Notes: generated from the letters alone by a model not told the origin. A stretch of 64,000 nt of DNA from Streptomyces ficellus (GCF_009739905.1 NZ_CP034279.1:1488001-1552000), one strand, 5' to 3'. Positions 28,100 to 37,057 are shown, counted from the stretch's first letter. Translations and numbers: made by a program.

Positions 28100-29542
28100 C
28101 TAGGCGCGACCTGCGGTCTTCTGGGTCCGGCGGGACACGGAGTCGATCACGACCGCGGCGAGGAGCACCGCGCCGGTGATCATGTACTGGATCTCCGACG
28201 CCATGCCGAGCATGTTCAGGCCCTGCTGGATCGACTGGATCACGATCATGCCGAGCAGCGCCGACCAGACCTTGCCCCGGCCGCCGAAGAGGCTGGTGCC
28301 GCCGATGACGGCCGCCGCGATGACCAGCATCAGCGTGTTGCCGCCGCCCAGGCTCTTGGTGGCGCCGCCGGAGAGGCTGGCCACGAAGAGACCGCCGAAG
28401 GCGGCGAGCAGGCCCGAGAGGCCGAAGACGACGATCCGGACCCGGTCGACGTTGATACCGGCGCGGCGCGCCGCCTCGGCGTTGCCGCCGACCGCGAACA
28501 CCTGACGGCCGAAGGTGGTGCGGCGCGCGACGAAGTCGGCGACGACCAGCACGGCGAGGAAGAGCACCAGGGCGAGCGGCAGGCCGCGGGCGCCGGCGGG
28601 CTCGTTCAGGACGTACGCGACGACGAAGCAGAGCACGGCGACGAAGCCGGCCCGCAGCGCGATCTCGCTCGCGGGGCGGGCGGGCAGCGCGGCGGCCTTG
28701 CGGCGCTTGCTGTCCAGCAGCAGGGACGCGGCGTAGGCGAGGACGGCCACCACGGCGAGGCCGTACGCGGCGGCCTTGTCCTCGAAGTAGTAGCCGGTCA
28801 GGTGCTCCACGACGCTGCCGGTCGGCGCGTTGATCGAGCCTTCCTTGCCCATCATCCAGATCTGGAGGCCCGACCAGCCGAGGAAGCCGGCGAGGGTGAC
28901 CACGAACGCCGGGACGCCGATCTTGGCGAAGAAGAAGCCGTGCAGCAGGCCGAGCGCGAGGCCGGAGAGCACGGCGATCACGACGGCGAGCCAGTCGTTC
29001 ATGCCGTTGCTCACGTTGAGCACGGCCCAGACGGCGGCGCCGACACCCGCGACGGAGCCGACCGACAGGTCGATCTCGCCGAGGATCAGGACGAAGACGA
29101 TGCCGACCGCCATGATGCCGAGGCCGGACGTGTAGACCGCGATGTTGGCGACGGAGCTGGCGGAGAGGAAGTTGCTGTTCTGCGACTGGAAGACGATCGC
29201 GATGACGATCAGACCGATGAACACGGGCAGGGAGCCCAGCTCACCGCCGCGCACCTTGCGGGTGAACTCGGTCCAGTAGCCCTTGAGGCCCTCCTCGCGG
29301 ACGAGGAGGCGCGGGTCGACGGCCGGAACGGGTGCGGCCGACTGCTCCGTCGCCTCGGAGGCGGACACCTTGGTGGCCGTCGTAACGACAGGGGCCGTCG
29401 AGGCGACAGGGGCCGCGGGGGCGTCACCGGCGCCGGCGGGAGCCGCTGAGGCGTCGGCGGTGCCGTCGGGGTTCGTGGTGCCGTCGGGGTTCGTGGTGCC
29501 CTCGGGGGTGGGGTCGCCGGGGGTCTTGGTGAGGTCGCTCAC
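28100..29542 (-). CDS. xylH: sugar ABC transporter permease XylH
   Basis: A 480-aa inner-membrane permease of the xylose/ribose (CUT2) class. The first about 90 residues are an unusual hydrophilic extension rich in Pro, Ala, Thr and Gly, including a duplicated TTNPDG (an 18-bp direct repeat). About ten hydrophobic segments follow, with FVLILGEIDLSVGSVAG and RRTTFGRQVFAVGGNAEAAR, the conserved BPD_transp_2 loops. GTG 29542 overlaps the stop of the ATPase gene (GTGA). It imports pentoses or related sugars with the ATPase and the lipoprotein XylF. It is the last gene of the operon, followed by a strong hairpin. Confidence 0.85.
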   Translation of the reverse strand: MSDLTKTPGDPTPEGTTNPDGTTNPDGTADASAAPAGAGDAPAAPVASTAPVVTTATKVSASEATEQSAAPVPAVDPRLLVREEGLKGYWTEFTRKVRGGELGSLPVFIGLIVIAIVFQSQNSNFLSASSVANIAVYTSGLGIMAVGIVFVLILGEIDLSVGSVAGVGAAVWAVLNVSNGMNDWLAVVIAVLSGLALGLLHGFFFAKIGVPAFVVTLAGFLGWSGLQIWMMGKEGSINAPTGSVVEHLTGYYFEDKAAAYGLAVVAVLAYAASLLLDSKRRKAAALPARPASEIALRAGFVAVLCFVVAYVLNEPAGARGLPLALVLFLAVLVVADFVARRTTFGRQVFAVGGNAEAARRAGINVDRVRIVVFGLSGLLAAFGGLFVASLSGGATKSLGGGNTLMLVIAAAVIGGTSLFGGRGKVWSALLGMIVIQSIQQGLNMLGMASEIQYMITGAVLLAAVVIDSVSRRTQKTAGRA

Positions 29543-30324
29543 TTCGCGTCCTCCTTCGTGGCCGTACGCGCCTGCCGGCGGGTCACGGCGTTGTCCGTGG
29601 CGCCGGTGATCGCGGCGATGATCTCTTCGTGCGTGGTGTCCGCGACGTTGAAGACACCGTTGTTGCGGCCCAGGCGCAGCACCGCGACCTTGTCGGCGAC
29701 GGCGCGGACGTCGGCCATGTTGTGGCTGATGAGGATGACTCCGTGGCCGCGCTCGCGCAGCCGCTCCACCAGGTCGAGGACCTGCGCGGTCTGCTCGACG
29801 CCGAGGGCGGCGGTCGGCTCGTCCAGGATGACGATCTTGGGGTCGCCGATCAGGGCGCGCGCGATGGCGACGACCTGACGCTGGCCGCCGGACAGGGCGG
29901 CGACGGGTATGCGGACGCTGGGGATGCGGATGGACAGGGTGTCCAGCAGCTCCTTGGCGCGCTTCTCCATCGCGATCTCGTCGAGGACGGAGAGGCTCTT
30001 CAGCTCGCTGCCGAGGAAGAGGTTGGCGACGACGTCGAGGTTGTCGCACAGGGCGAGGTCCTGGTAGACGGTCGCGACGCCGAGGTCCTGGGCGTCGTTC
30101 GGCCGGCTGATCCGGACCGTGCTGCCCTCCCACTCGATGGCGCCGTCGTCGATGGGGTGGACCCCCGAGATGGTCTTGACGAGCGTGGACTTGCCGGCGC
30201 CGTTGTCGCCGACCAGGGCGACCACCTCACCGGCGTGGATCTCCAGGTCTACGTCGGTCAGCGCCTGAACGGCGCCGAACCGCTTGGAGACCCCGCGCAA
30301 CGCCAGCACGGGCGTAGCGAACAC
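29539..30324 (-). CDS. xylG: sugar ABC transporter ATP-binding protein XylG (single-domain)
   Basis: A 261-aa ATPase with Walker A GDNGAGKSTLVKTI, Q-loop VYQDLALCDNL, signature ALSGGQRQVVAIARAL, Walker B IVILDEPTAAL and the H-loop ILISHNM. Classical XylG and RbsA have two fused ATPase domains; this one has a single domain, so two copies must pair in the transporter. The GTG at 30324 is chosen because AAGGAG lies 9 nt upstream; an ATG three codons earlier (30333) touches that ribosome binding site and is less likely. A 474-bp GC-rich spacer separates it from xylF. Confidence 0.88.
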   Translation of the reverse strand: MFATPVLALRGVSKRFGAVQALTDVDLEIHAGEVVALVGDNGAGKSTLVKTISGVHPIDDGAIEWEGSTVRISRPNDAQDLGVATVYQDLALCDNLDVVANLFLGSELKSLSVLDEIAMEKRAKELLDTLSIRIPSVRIPVAALSGGQRQVVAIARALIGDPKIVILDEPTAALGVEQTAQVLDLVERLRERGHGVILISHNMADVRAVADKVAVLRLGRNNGVFNVADTTHEEIIAAITGATDNAVTRRQARTATKEDAK

Positions 30325-30798
30325 GTGAATCATCTCCTTCGCCGCCTGTCCGGCGGGGATGGTGGTACGTCGAGCACGAAGACGTGGCCCCGGCGCGGTC
30401 CTGACCGTCCCGGCGGTTCCGGGTCCGGGCGGCCGGGTCTCACCGCGGAGCGGGGAGGGTGGCCTGGGGGGCTGGGGGGCCGTGGGGCCGGTCGTCGGTG
30501 GGTGGGCCGGTGGCCCTGGTGGCCCTGGTGACGCGGTGGGGGCCGGGTGGCCTGGTGCCGGTGCCGCCGGCCGGGGCTCCCGACCGGTGGCCGTGGTCCC
30601 CGGCCCGCCCGCCCGCCGGTCGCCCTGACCGCCTCCGCTCCCGGGGCGTGACCCGCGCGGGGCGGGCCGTGCCGGGGGCGGGGAGAGTCCGGCGCCCGCC
30701 CGCGCTTGCGGGGCGTGGAAGGGCGGGTCGCCGGACCGGTACGGGGCGGGGCAGACCACGGGGTGGCCAGGCCGCGCGCGGCGTAACGTTTCTGCGGG
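30325..30798 (-). other. 474-bp GC-rich spacer between xylF and xylG
   Basis: No gene is supported. The DNA is dominated by GGCC/CCGG runs and short repeats (GGTGGCCCTG occurs twice in tandem) and can fold into several hairpins, e.g. CGACCGG pairing with CCGGTCG. In binding-protein operons such spacers often stop or stabilise part of the transcript so that more binding protein than ATPase and permease is made. That role is inferred here. Confidence 0.5.
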
Positions 30799-31899
30799 TT
30801 ACTTGATGCCGGCGGCGGCGCAGGCCGCCTTGTACTCGGCCGTGCAGATGTCGGCGGCCTTGTAGACCTTGTCCGCGATGATCGTGGAGGCGATGTTCTC
30901 CTTGGTCACGACCTGCGCGTCGTACAGCTTGGCCGGGATGCCCTTGAACTCACCGGTGAGGCTGTCGACCTTCGTCGGCGCGAGGTCGTCGATCTTCTCG
31001 CCCTTGAGCAGGCGGACCGCGATCTCGGCGGTGGTCTCGGCCTCCGGCTTGATCTGCTTGTAGATCGTGAACGCCTGGTCGCCCGACAGGATGCGCTGGA
31101 GACCCGCGAGCTCGGCGTCCTGGCCGCCGACCGGGACCTTGACGCCCTGCTTCTTCAGGGCGGTGATGATGCCGCCGGCCATGCCGTCGTTGGCCGAGTA
31201 GACGCCCTGGAAGCCGCCCTTGCCCAGGGAGTCGATGGCGGCGCCCATCTTCTTGTTGGCCTCGTCCGGGGACCAGTCCGGGATGTCCTGCTCGTAGACG
31301 ACCTTCTTGACACCGGTGTCCAGGACGCTGTGCGCGCCCTTCTTGAACAGCGGGGCGTTGGGGTCGGTCGGCGAGCCGTTGATCATGACAACGTTGCTCT
31401 CCTTGGCCTTGGCGCCCAGCGCCTTGACCAGGCCCTCGCCCTGGAGGCGGCCGATCTTCTCGTTGTCGTAGCTGACGTACGCGGAGATGGGGCCCTCGGC
31501 GAGGCGGTCGTACGCGACGACCTTCACGCCCTGCTTGTCGGCCTGCTGCACCCAGGACTTGGTGGCCTTGTAGTCGACCGAGTCCAGGATGATCACCTTG
31601 ACGCCCTGGGTGACGAGGGCGTCGAACTGCTTCTTCTGGGTCTCGGTGTCCTGCGCGGCGTTGTTGTACTGCACCTTGCAGTCCCCGCACAGAGCCTTGA
31701 TCTTCGCCTCGATGATCGGGCGGTCGAAGGTCTCGTAGCGGGTCGTCTTGTTCTCCGGCAGCAACAGACCGATGGTCTTGTTGTCGCCACCACCGCCGCC
31801 GGCGCTGTCGCCGTCGCCCGCCTTGCCACAAGCGGCGAGGGAAGCGGCCATGGAGACCGCTGCCGTGCCTATGACGATGCGTCGCGTCATTGCGTTCAT
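30799..31899 (-). CDS. xylF: sugar-binding lipoprotein XylF
   Basis: A 366-aa periplasmic-binding-protein-like lipoprotein (type 1 fold) that delivers a pentose or related sugar to XylGH. The signal is RRIVIGTAAVSMAASLAAC, with the lipobox Cys near residue 24. A Gly/Asp linker and the ligand-binding domain follow (KTIGLLLPENKTTRYETFD, VIILDSVDYKATKSW, VYSANDGMAGGIITALKKQG, GGQDAELAGLQRIL). The first gene of the operon. Its promoter must lie in the 121 bp towards the ROK gene, where two TGACAAC boxes occur. Confidence 0.9.
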   Translation of the reverse strand: MNAMTRRIVIGTAAVSMAASLAACGKAGDGDSAGGGGGDNKTIGLLLPENKTTRYETFDRPIIEAKIKALCGDCKVQYNNAAQDTETQKKQFDALVTQGVKVIILDSVDYKATKSWVQQADKQGVKVVAYDRLAEGPISAYVSYDNEKIGRLQGEGLVKALGAKAKESNVVMINGSPTDPNAPLFKKGAHSVLDTGVKKVVYEQDIPDWSPDEANKKMGAAIDSLGKGGFQGVYSANDGMAGGIITALKKQGVKVPVGGQDAELAGLQRILSGDQAFTIYKQIKPEAETTAEIAVRLLKGEKIDDLAPTKVDSLTGEFKGIPAKLYDAQVVTKENIASTIIADKVYKAADICTAEYKAACAAAGIK

Positions 31900-31987
31900 G
31901 TGGGTTGCCTCCCTGACGAGGCCGCGACGTTGCGGCCGAGGTGGCAGGAAGTCAACTCGGCCCCCACGTCGCCGTCAAGGAGTAAAT

Positions 31988-32005
31988 TGACAACGAGATG
32001 ACAAC
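31988..32005 (-). promoter_or_regulatory. direct repeat TGACAAC upstream of xylF (possible ROK operator)
   Basis: TGACAAC occurs at 31988-31994 and 31999-32005, 11 bp apart, about one helical turn on the same face. The position 90-105 bp upstream of the xylF start and just beyond the ROK gene suits an operator for that regulator. The same heptamer forms each half of the palindrome before the GH92 gene. Confidence 0.4.
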
Positions 32006-32020
32006 GGTGCCATCCGTTAT

Positions 32021-33253
32021 CTAAGTGAACGCAGGGCTCGCGGTCGCGAGAGCGTTCTCCAACAGGGTCGAATCGCCCATCTCGCTCAGGACGAGCGCGA
32101 GGGCGCCGAGCACCTCGGCCCGGCCGCCGAGGGCACCGGGAGCGACCGAGAGCTGCCGGGCGGCGCTGGGGATGGCGTACCGGGAGACCGACTCGCGGAT
32201 GGGGCCCAGCACCAGCTCGCCGGCCTCCGCGAGGTCGCCGCCGAGGACGACCCGGCTGGGGTTGAGCAGGTTGCACAGGTTGGCCACGCCGCTGCCGATG
32301 TGGCGCCCGACGTCCCCGATCACCCGGCGGCAGCCGGGGTCGCCCTCGCGGGCCAGCTGCACCACCCGCTCCATGGTGAGGTCGGGGCCGTGGCTGGGCT
32401 GGAGCAGTGGCAGCACGTACCGGGCGGCGGTGAACGTCTCGAGGCAGCCGCGGTTGCCGCAGCGGCAGACGGGGCCGGACTCGTCGAGCGTGATGTGGCC
32501 GATCTCGCCGGCGGTGCCGCCGGGGCCCCGGTAGATCTGCCCGTCTATCACCAGACCGGCGCCGACACCGCTGGCCACCTTGATGTACGCCAGGTCTTTG
32601 ACCCCGCGGCCGCCGCCCCAGACCAGCTCGCCGAGCGCCCCGAGGTTGGCGTCGTTGTCGACGTACACCGGGACGCCGAGGCGCCCGGCCAGCTCCTCGC
32701 TCGGGTTGATCCCCGTCCAGCCCGGCAGGATGGAGGTGGAGCCGAGGGTGCCGGAGGAGACGTCGATCGGGCCCGGTACGCCGAGGCCGACGCCGACGAC
32801 CTTGTCCTGGCTGATGCCGGTGGCCGCGATCAGGCGTTTGACCAGGGCTTCCGCCCGGTCGAAGCCCTCCGCGGACGACGCGTCGACATCGAGCGGCTCG
32901 GACTCCTCGGCGAGCACCTGGTGGGCCAGGTTGCCGACGGCGACCCGCAGGTGGGTGTGGCCGAAGTCGACGCCGATGACGATGCCGGCGTCGCCGCTGA
33001 GCGAGACGCTGCGGGCCCGGCGGCCTCCCGCGGAGGTGGGCGTGACCTCGACCGTTCCGCTGTCCTTGAGCTCGCGGACGATGTTGGACACCGTGGCGGC
33101 GGACAGGCCGGTGGTCCTGGCGATCTCCGCCTGGGTGAGCGAACCCGCCATGCGCACGGCGCGTACGACCCGCTCGAGATTGGCCCGATGCAGAGATGTC
33201 TGCGACCCCGGAGTCTCCATCGACTCACTCACTCCTGCCGTTTTCTCCAACAT
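32021..33253 (-). CDS. rok7B7: ROK-family transcriptional regulator, Rok7B7 type
   Basis: A 410-aa regulator. It has an N-terminal winged helix (about 22-75: TQAEIARTTGLSAATVSNIV) and a ROK sugar-kinase-like domain. That domain carries GVDFGHTHLRVAVGNL, YVDNDANLGALGELVWG, the zinc motif CRCGNRGCLETF and GGTAGEIGHITLDESG. From memory it is almost identical to Rok7B7 (SCO6008) of S. coelicolor, which controls the adjacent xylFGH operon and affects carbon catabolite control and antibiotic production. It lies between xylFGH and ngcEFG, all on the minus strand, as in that species. Its ligand is probably a sugar or sugar phosphate. Confidence 0.9.
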   Translation of the reverse strand: MLEKTAGVSESMETPGSQTSLHRANLERVVRAVRMAGSLTQAEIARTTGLSAATVSNIVRELKDSGTVEVTPTSAGGRRARSVSLSGDAGIVIGVDFGHTHLRVAVGNLAHQVLAEESEPLDVDASSAEGFDRAEALVKRLIAATGISQDKVVGVGLGVPGPIDVSSGTLGSTSILPGWTGINPSEELAGRLGVPVYVDNDANLGALGELVWGGGRGVKDLAYIKVASGVGAGLVIDGQIYRGPGGTAGEIGHITLDESGPVCRCGNRGCLETFTAARYVLPLLQPSHGPDLTMERVVQLAREGDPGCRRVIGDVGRHIGSGVANLCNLLNPSRVVLGGDLAEAGELVLGPIRESVSRYAIPSAARQLSVAPGALGGRAEVLGALALVLSEMGDSTLLENALATASPAFT

Positions 33254-33368
33254 GTGAACTCTAAGCTGAGCCTTTTGGGTTGGTCCCCGTCAAGACCTTG
33301 AGCGTTGTAGGCCTCTGATGAGCGAATTGGATGCGGAGGAATCGGATATTTAGCAGCAGTTCACAAGG

Positions 33369-33410
33369 AAACGGCCCGCCGGGAGCTCCTGCTCCACCGG
33401 CGAGCCGTTT
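33369..33410 (-). terminator. terminator hairpin after ngcG
   Basis: AAACGGCCCGCCGG (33369-33382) pairs with CCGGCGAGCCGTTT (33397-33410), with a 2-bp internal mismatch and a 14-nt loop. It lies 43 bp past the ngcG stop in the direction of transcription. Confidence 0.75.
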
Positions 33411-33452
33411 CGGTTCGTGACGCGAACTACGGACGCGGACTGTCGACGCGGC

Positions 33453-34382
33453 CTACTTCAGCGCCCCGGCCGTGAGACCGGACTGCACCTGCCGCTGGAA
33501 GACCGAGTAGACGATCAGCACCGGCAGCATGGCGATCATCATGCCCGCCATCAGCGCGCCCCAGTCGTTCTCATAACCCTGTTGCAGCGCGATCATCGCC
33601 AGGCCCTGGGTGAGGACGTACTTGTCCTCCTGCTGATTGAGCACCATCGGCAGCAGGTACTGGTTCCACTGCCCCAGGAAGTTGAAGATGCCGATGCTGA
33701 TCAGGCCCGGCTTGGCCATCGGCACCATCACCTGGAAGAAGGTCCGCGTGTGCGAGGCGCCGTCGATCATCGCCGCCTCCGCGACCGAGGTCGGCAGCGT
33801 ACGGAAGAAGGCCGTCATGAAGAAGACGGTGAACGGCAGCGAATACGCGATGTAGACCAGGATCAGCCCGTGGTACGTCGCCAGCAGCGAGCTGCCGGGG
33901 AAGTCCCGCAGGACGAAGAAGAGCGGAATGACCAGCATGAAGACCGGGAACGACATGCCCGCGACGAACAAGTAGTAAATGAACCGGTTGCCGGGGAAGG
34001 TGAAGCGGGCCAGGACGTACGCGGCCATCGAACCGAGCACCATCGTGCCCACCACGGACCCGCCCACCACGATCGCCGTGTTGATGAAGTACTGCCCCAT
34101 GTTCGCGTCGTCCCACGCGTTGGACCAGTTCTCCCAGTGCAGGGTCGTCGGCAGGCCCCACGGGTCGGTCAGGATGCCATTGCTGTCCTTGAAGGCGCTC
34201 CACAGCACCCACAGCAGCGGCACGCCCACCATCAGCGCCCACACGACGAGGATGCCGTGGGAGAAGACGTTGAGCACGCCGCCCTCGGAGGAGCGGCCGC
34301 TCGTCGGGCCGAGCCGCCGGGTGACCTCGGCGGGCGCGGCGGGCCCCTGCTTGGTCACCGTTTCGATCTCTTCGGTCGTCAT
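33453..34382 (-). CDS. ngcG: GlcNAc/diacetylchitobiose ABC transporter permease NgcG
   Basis: A 309-aa CUT1-class permease with six predicted transmembrane segments and the EAA loop VAEAAMIDGASHTRTFF, which contacts the ATPase. The hydrophilic N-terminus (about 35 residues) is cytosolic. It forms the membrane channel with NgcF. No ATPase gene is present in the operon, so the shared multiple-sugar ATPase MsiK, encoded elsewhere in streptomycetes, is the expected energiser. It starts 11 bp behind ngcF and is followed by a hairpin. Confidence 0.87.
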   Translation of the reverse strand: MTTEEIETVTKQGPAAPAEVTRRLGPTSGRSSEGGVLNVFSHGILVVWALMVGVPLLWVLWSAFKDSNGILTDPWGLPTTLHWENWSNAWDDANMGQYFINTAIVVGGSVVGTMVLGSMAAYVLARFTFPGNRFIYYLFVAGMSFPVFMLVIPLFFVLRDFPGSSLLATYHGLILVYIAYSLPFTVFFMTAFFRTLPTSVAEAAMIDGASHTRTFFQVMVPMAKPGLISIGIFNFLGQWNQYLLPMVLNQQEDKYVLTQGLAMIALQQGYENDWGALMAGMMIAMLPVLIVYSVFQRQVQSGLTAGALK

Positions 34383-34393
34383 CGGCCGTACCC

Positions 34394-35317
34394 CTAGTAC
34401 TCGATCCGCTCACGGCGCGCGAAGCGCATCGTGAGCACGGCGAAGGTCATGGTGACGATGAGCATCGCGACGCCCATGGCGGCGGCGTAGCCGAACTGGC
34501 TGTCCCGGAATGCCGTCAGGTACAGCCGCAGCGGCATCACGTCCGTGGCGCCGTCCGGGCCACCCATGTTCACCGACATGATCTGGACGAGCGCGAAGGC
34601 GTCCAGGGCGATGATGCCCATGTAGACCCAGCCGGTCTGGACCGTGTCCCACAGAAGCGGCAGCGTGATCCGGAAGAACGTGTGGAAGCGGCTGGCACCG
34701 TCCAGCAGGGCCGCCTCGTAGATGTCCCGCGGGATGGAGGCCATGGCGGCGGAGAACAACACCACGAAGAACCCGACGTGGCCCCAGACCATGACCGCGC
34801 TGATGCACCACAGGGCGAGGCTCTTCTCGCCCAGCCAGGAGTTCTGCAGGCCGTCCAGGCCGACGGCGCCCAGGAAGGAGTTGAGCATGCCGTCGTCCGG
34901 GTCGGGGTTGTAGATGTTGAACCAGATGACGGCGATGATCGTGATGGAGATGACCTGCGGGAAGAAGAAGACGAACTTGTAGAGCTTGGAACCGGCGACG
35001 CCGGTGACGACTTCGTTCTTCCGGCGCCGGCCGCCCACGTTGAGCATGAAGGCGAAGAAGAGGCCCAGCGCGAGCGTCACCACGGGGACGAGCGCCAGCA
35101 TGTAGACGTTGTGGCGCAGCGCGTTCCAGAAGTCGTCGCTCTCCCAGAGCTTGGCGAAGTTGTCCAGGCCCACGAACTCCGCGGTGCCCACCAGGCCGGA
35201 CCAGTCGGTCATCGAGATCTGGAAGGCCTGGACGAAGGGCGAGATGACGAAGACGCCGTAGACGATCAGAGGCAGGGCCAGGAAGCCCACGATGAATCGG
35301 TACTTGCCGTGTTGCAT
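34394..35317 (-). CDS. ngcF: GlcNAc/diacetylchitobiose ABC transporter permease NgcF
   Basis: A 307-aa CUT1-class permease with six predicted membrane segments (first: YRFIVGFLALPLIVYGVFVI) and the EAA loop IYEAALLDGASRFHTFFRI. A soluble loop, GGRRRKNEVVTGVAGSKLY, sits between the first helices. It pairs with NgcG, and NgcE captures the ligand. The gene lies 73 bp after ngcE and 11 bp before ngcG on one transcript. Confidence 0.87.
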   Translation of the reverse strand: MQHGKYRFIVGFLALPLIVYGVFVISPFVQAFQISMTDWSGLVGTAEFVGLDNFAKLWESDDFWNALRHNVYMLALVPVVTLALGLFFAFMLNVGGRRRKNEVVTGVAGSKLYKFVFFFPQVISITIIAVIWFNIYNPDPDDGMLNSFLGAVGLDGLQNSWLGEKSLALWCISAVMVWGHVGFFVVLFSAAMASIPRDIYEAALLDGASRFHTFFRITLPLLWDTVQTGWVYMGIIALDAFALVQIMSVNMGGPDGATDVMPLRLYLTAFRDSQFGYAAAMGVAMLIVTMTFAVLTMRFARRERIEY

Positions 35318-35390
35318 GGTGCTCCCCGGCCCTTCCCTCGTTGTGTCGGACCCGTAGGACTGCCAGGTCAGGCGATCCGTACCGCGATCC

Positions 35391-36869
35391 TCACGCGGTG
35401 CGCTCGAACTTGGTGACGGCGTCGTCCTTGGCGACCTTGTCGCACTCCGCCTGCGTCTTCCGGATCCAGTCGGCGGCCTTCAGCTCGCCGGCGAGCAGCT
35501 GGCCGGTCAGGCCGCCGATCTTCTCGTCGGTGAGCGCCGGGTACCACTCCTGGAGCTGAAGGCTGATCAGGTTGTCCCCCGCCTCCTTGAACACCTTGCT
35601 GGCGGAGGCGAGGCCGGGCGAGAGGGTCATGCCCTCGGTGGCGTTCATGACGCACGTCAGGGACTTCACCTTCGTCGCGAAGTTCTGCGCGTGCTTCTTG
35701 GAGAGCATGATGCGCAGCAGCTCCATGCCGCCCGCCGGGTTCCTGCCCTTGGCGGCGACCAGGTACGGCTCGCTCGGCTCGGCACGCAGCGTGCCGTGCG
35801 GCATCTTGTCGCCGGTGCCGTCGAACAGCGCGCCGACGGCCATGCCGAAGTCGGCGGGCGTGGTCGGGGCCGCCTCGTTCTCGACCCAGGAGCCGTTGGG
35901 GATGAAGACGGCCTTGCCCTTGTTCCAGGCGGTCTGCGACTGGATGTGGGTGAGGCCCTGGCTGCCTTCGAGGAAGTACTTCTTGGCGGCGAGCTCCTCG
36001 TAGTGCTCGACGACCTCCTTGACCGCGTCGTTGGAGGTCCAGGCGCCGGGCTCCAGGTTGTCGATCGCGATCCACTTCTCCATGCCGCCGATCTTGGCGA
36101 TCTGGGCGAAGAGGTTGAAGTGGACGTAGTAGGGGAACTTGCCCGCGTACGTCCAGGGGGCGATGCCGGCCTTCTTGATCTCGCCGCAGAGCGTGACCAT
36201 CTCGGAGAGGGTCTTGGGGTACGTCCACCCCTTGTCGGCGAGCAGCTTCTGCGAGTACCAGGTGCCGTAGATGGTGAAGGCGTAGTAGAGCACGTCGAAC
36301 GTGTCGCCGTGCGTGCCCTTCTCGATGGTGCTCGGGTGGATGGTGTCGCGGACCTTCTTGGCCGGGTCGTCCATGGAGGGCGCGTCGAGCAGGGCGGCGA
36401 GGTCCTGGAGCTGGCCCTGGGTGGACAGCTTGTTCATGTCGAGGTGGTCGGCGCCGGAGTTGTCGATGACGTCCGGCGGGTTGCCGCCCGCGAAGCGCGG
36501 GGTGAGCTTGGGTCCGACCTGCTGGGTGCCGGTGTGCTTGACGTCGGCGCCGTAGGTGGACCGGTAGTCGGCCTCGGCGTCCTTGGCGTACTGGTCGCCC
36601 AGGCCGCCCTTGAAGATGAACGCCTCCAGCGGGGCGCCCTTGGCCACGCCGAGCGGGTTCTTCTCGGACTTGGGGCCGCCGGGGGCCTTCGTCTCCTTGG
36701 CGTTGCCGCCACCGCCGCCGGTGGCGCAGGAGGACAGGAAGCCCATGGTGGGCACGGTGATCAGGCCGATCGCGGCGGACCGCCTGATCAGATCGCGACG
36801 ACCGAGGCCCTCGCTGCCGTGGCCCTCGTGCTCGAGGCCCTCATCGGTGCGGGCGGAGGTGGATCCCAT
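35391..36869 (-). CDS. ngcE: GlcNAc/diacetylchitobiose-binding lipoprotein NgcE, probably Tat-exported
   Basis: A 492-aa extracellular solute-binding protein. The start ATG 36869 has GAGG 8 nt upstream. The signal combines a twin-arginine motif (GRRDLIRRSAAIG) with a lipobox (MGFLSSC, Cys near residue 49). This implies folding before Tat export and then lipid anchoring. A Gly-rich linker and the binding domain follow (ADVKHTGTQQVGPKLTPRF, YYAFTIYGTWYSQKLL, ADFGMAVGALFDGTGDKM). It matches, from memory, NgcE of S. olivaceoviridis and SCO6005, which bind N-acetylglucosamine and N,N'-diacetylchitobiose. A DasR-like operator overlaps its promoter, as expected for a chitin-sugar gene. Confidence 0.87.
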   Translation of the reverse strand: MGSTSARTDEGLEHEGHGSEGLGRRDLIRRSAAIGLITVPTMGFLSSCATGGGGGNAKETKAPGGPKSEKNPLGVAKGAPLEAFIFKGGLGDQYAKDAEADYRSTYGADVKHTGTQQVGPKLTPRFAGGNPPDVIDNSGADHLDMNKLSTQGQLQDLAALLDAPSMDDPAKKVRDTIHPSTIEKGTHGDTFDVLYYAFTIYGTWYSQKLLADKGWTYPKTLSEMVTLCGEIKKAGIAPWTYAGKFPYYVHFNLFAQIAKIGGMEKWIAIDNLEPGAWTSNDAVKEVVEHYEELAAKKYFLEGSQGLTHIQSQTAWNKGKAVFIPNGSWVENEAAPTTPADFGMAVGALFDGTGDKMPHGTLRAEPSEPYLVAAKGRNPAGGMELLRIMLSKKHAQNFATKVKSLTCVMNATEGMTLSPGLASASKVFKEAGDNLISLQLQEWYPALTDEKIGGLTGQLLAGELKAADWIRKTQAECDKVAKDDAVTKFERTA

Positions 36870-37024
36870 GCTCAAGTCCTCGCCTTCTCCAGGACTCAGG
36901 CGGTGTACCGGTCGCCCGTCCTGCTCGCCTGAGGCGAAGGGCCCCGCCACCGCGGTCATTTGCTGGGTCGTGCAGGTGCTGGGTGTTCACGCGAGTCCGG
37001 TCGTGCCATGCCACTCGGACGCCG

Positions 37025-37040
37025 ACAGGTATAGTCCACT
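37025..37040 (-). promoter_or_regulatory. DasR-responsive element (dre)-like operator before ngcE
   Basis: ACAGGTATAGTCCACT matches the dre consensus ACTGGTCTAGACCACT at 13 of 16 positions. It lies 156 bp upstream of the ngcE start. DasR is the GntR-type repressor of chitin and GlcNAc uptake in Streptomyces and is released by glucosamine 6-phosphate. Confidence 0.6.
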
Positions 37041-37057
37041 TCTCGTCATCTGAGCAA
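37028..37057 (-). promoter_or_regulatory. candidate ngcE promoter (-35 TTGCTC, -10 TATACC)
   Basis: On the minus strand TTGCTC (37057-37052) and TATACC (37033-37028) are 18 bp apart. The -10 element lies inside the dre-like site, so a bound repressor would block polymerase directly. The leader would be about 150 nt. Confidence 0.5.

Noticed and set aside
30334-30759. N-terminal extension of the XylG ATPase through the GC-rich spacer
   Set aside because: The extension is Pro/Gly/Arg low-complexity sequence without codon bias; a ribosome binding site and the conserved start of the ATPase lie at 30324-30345.
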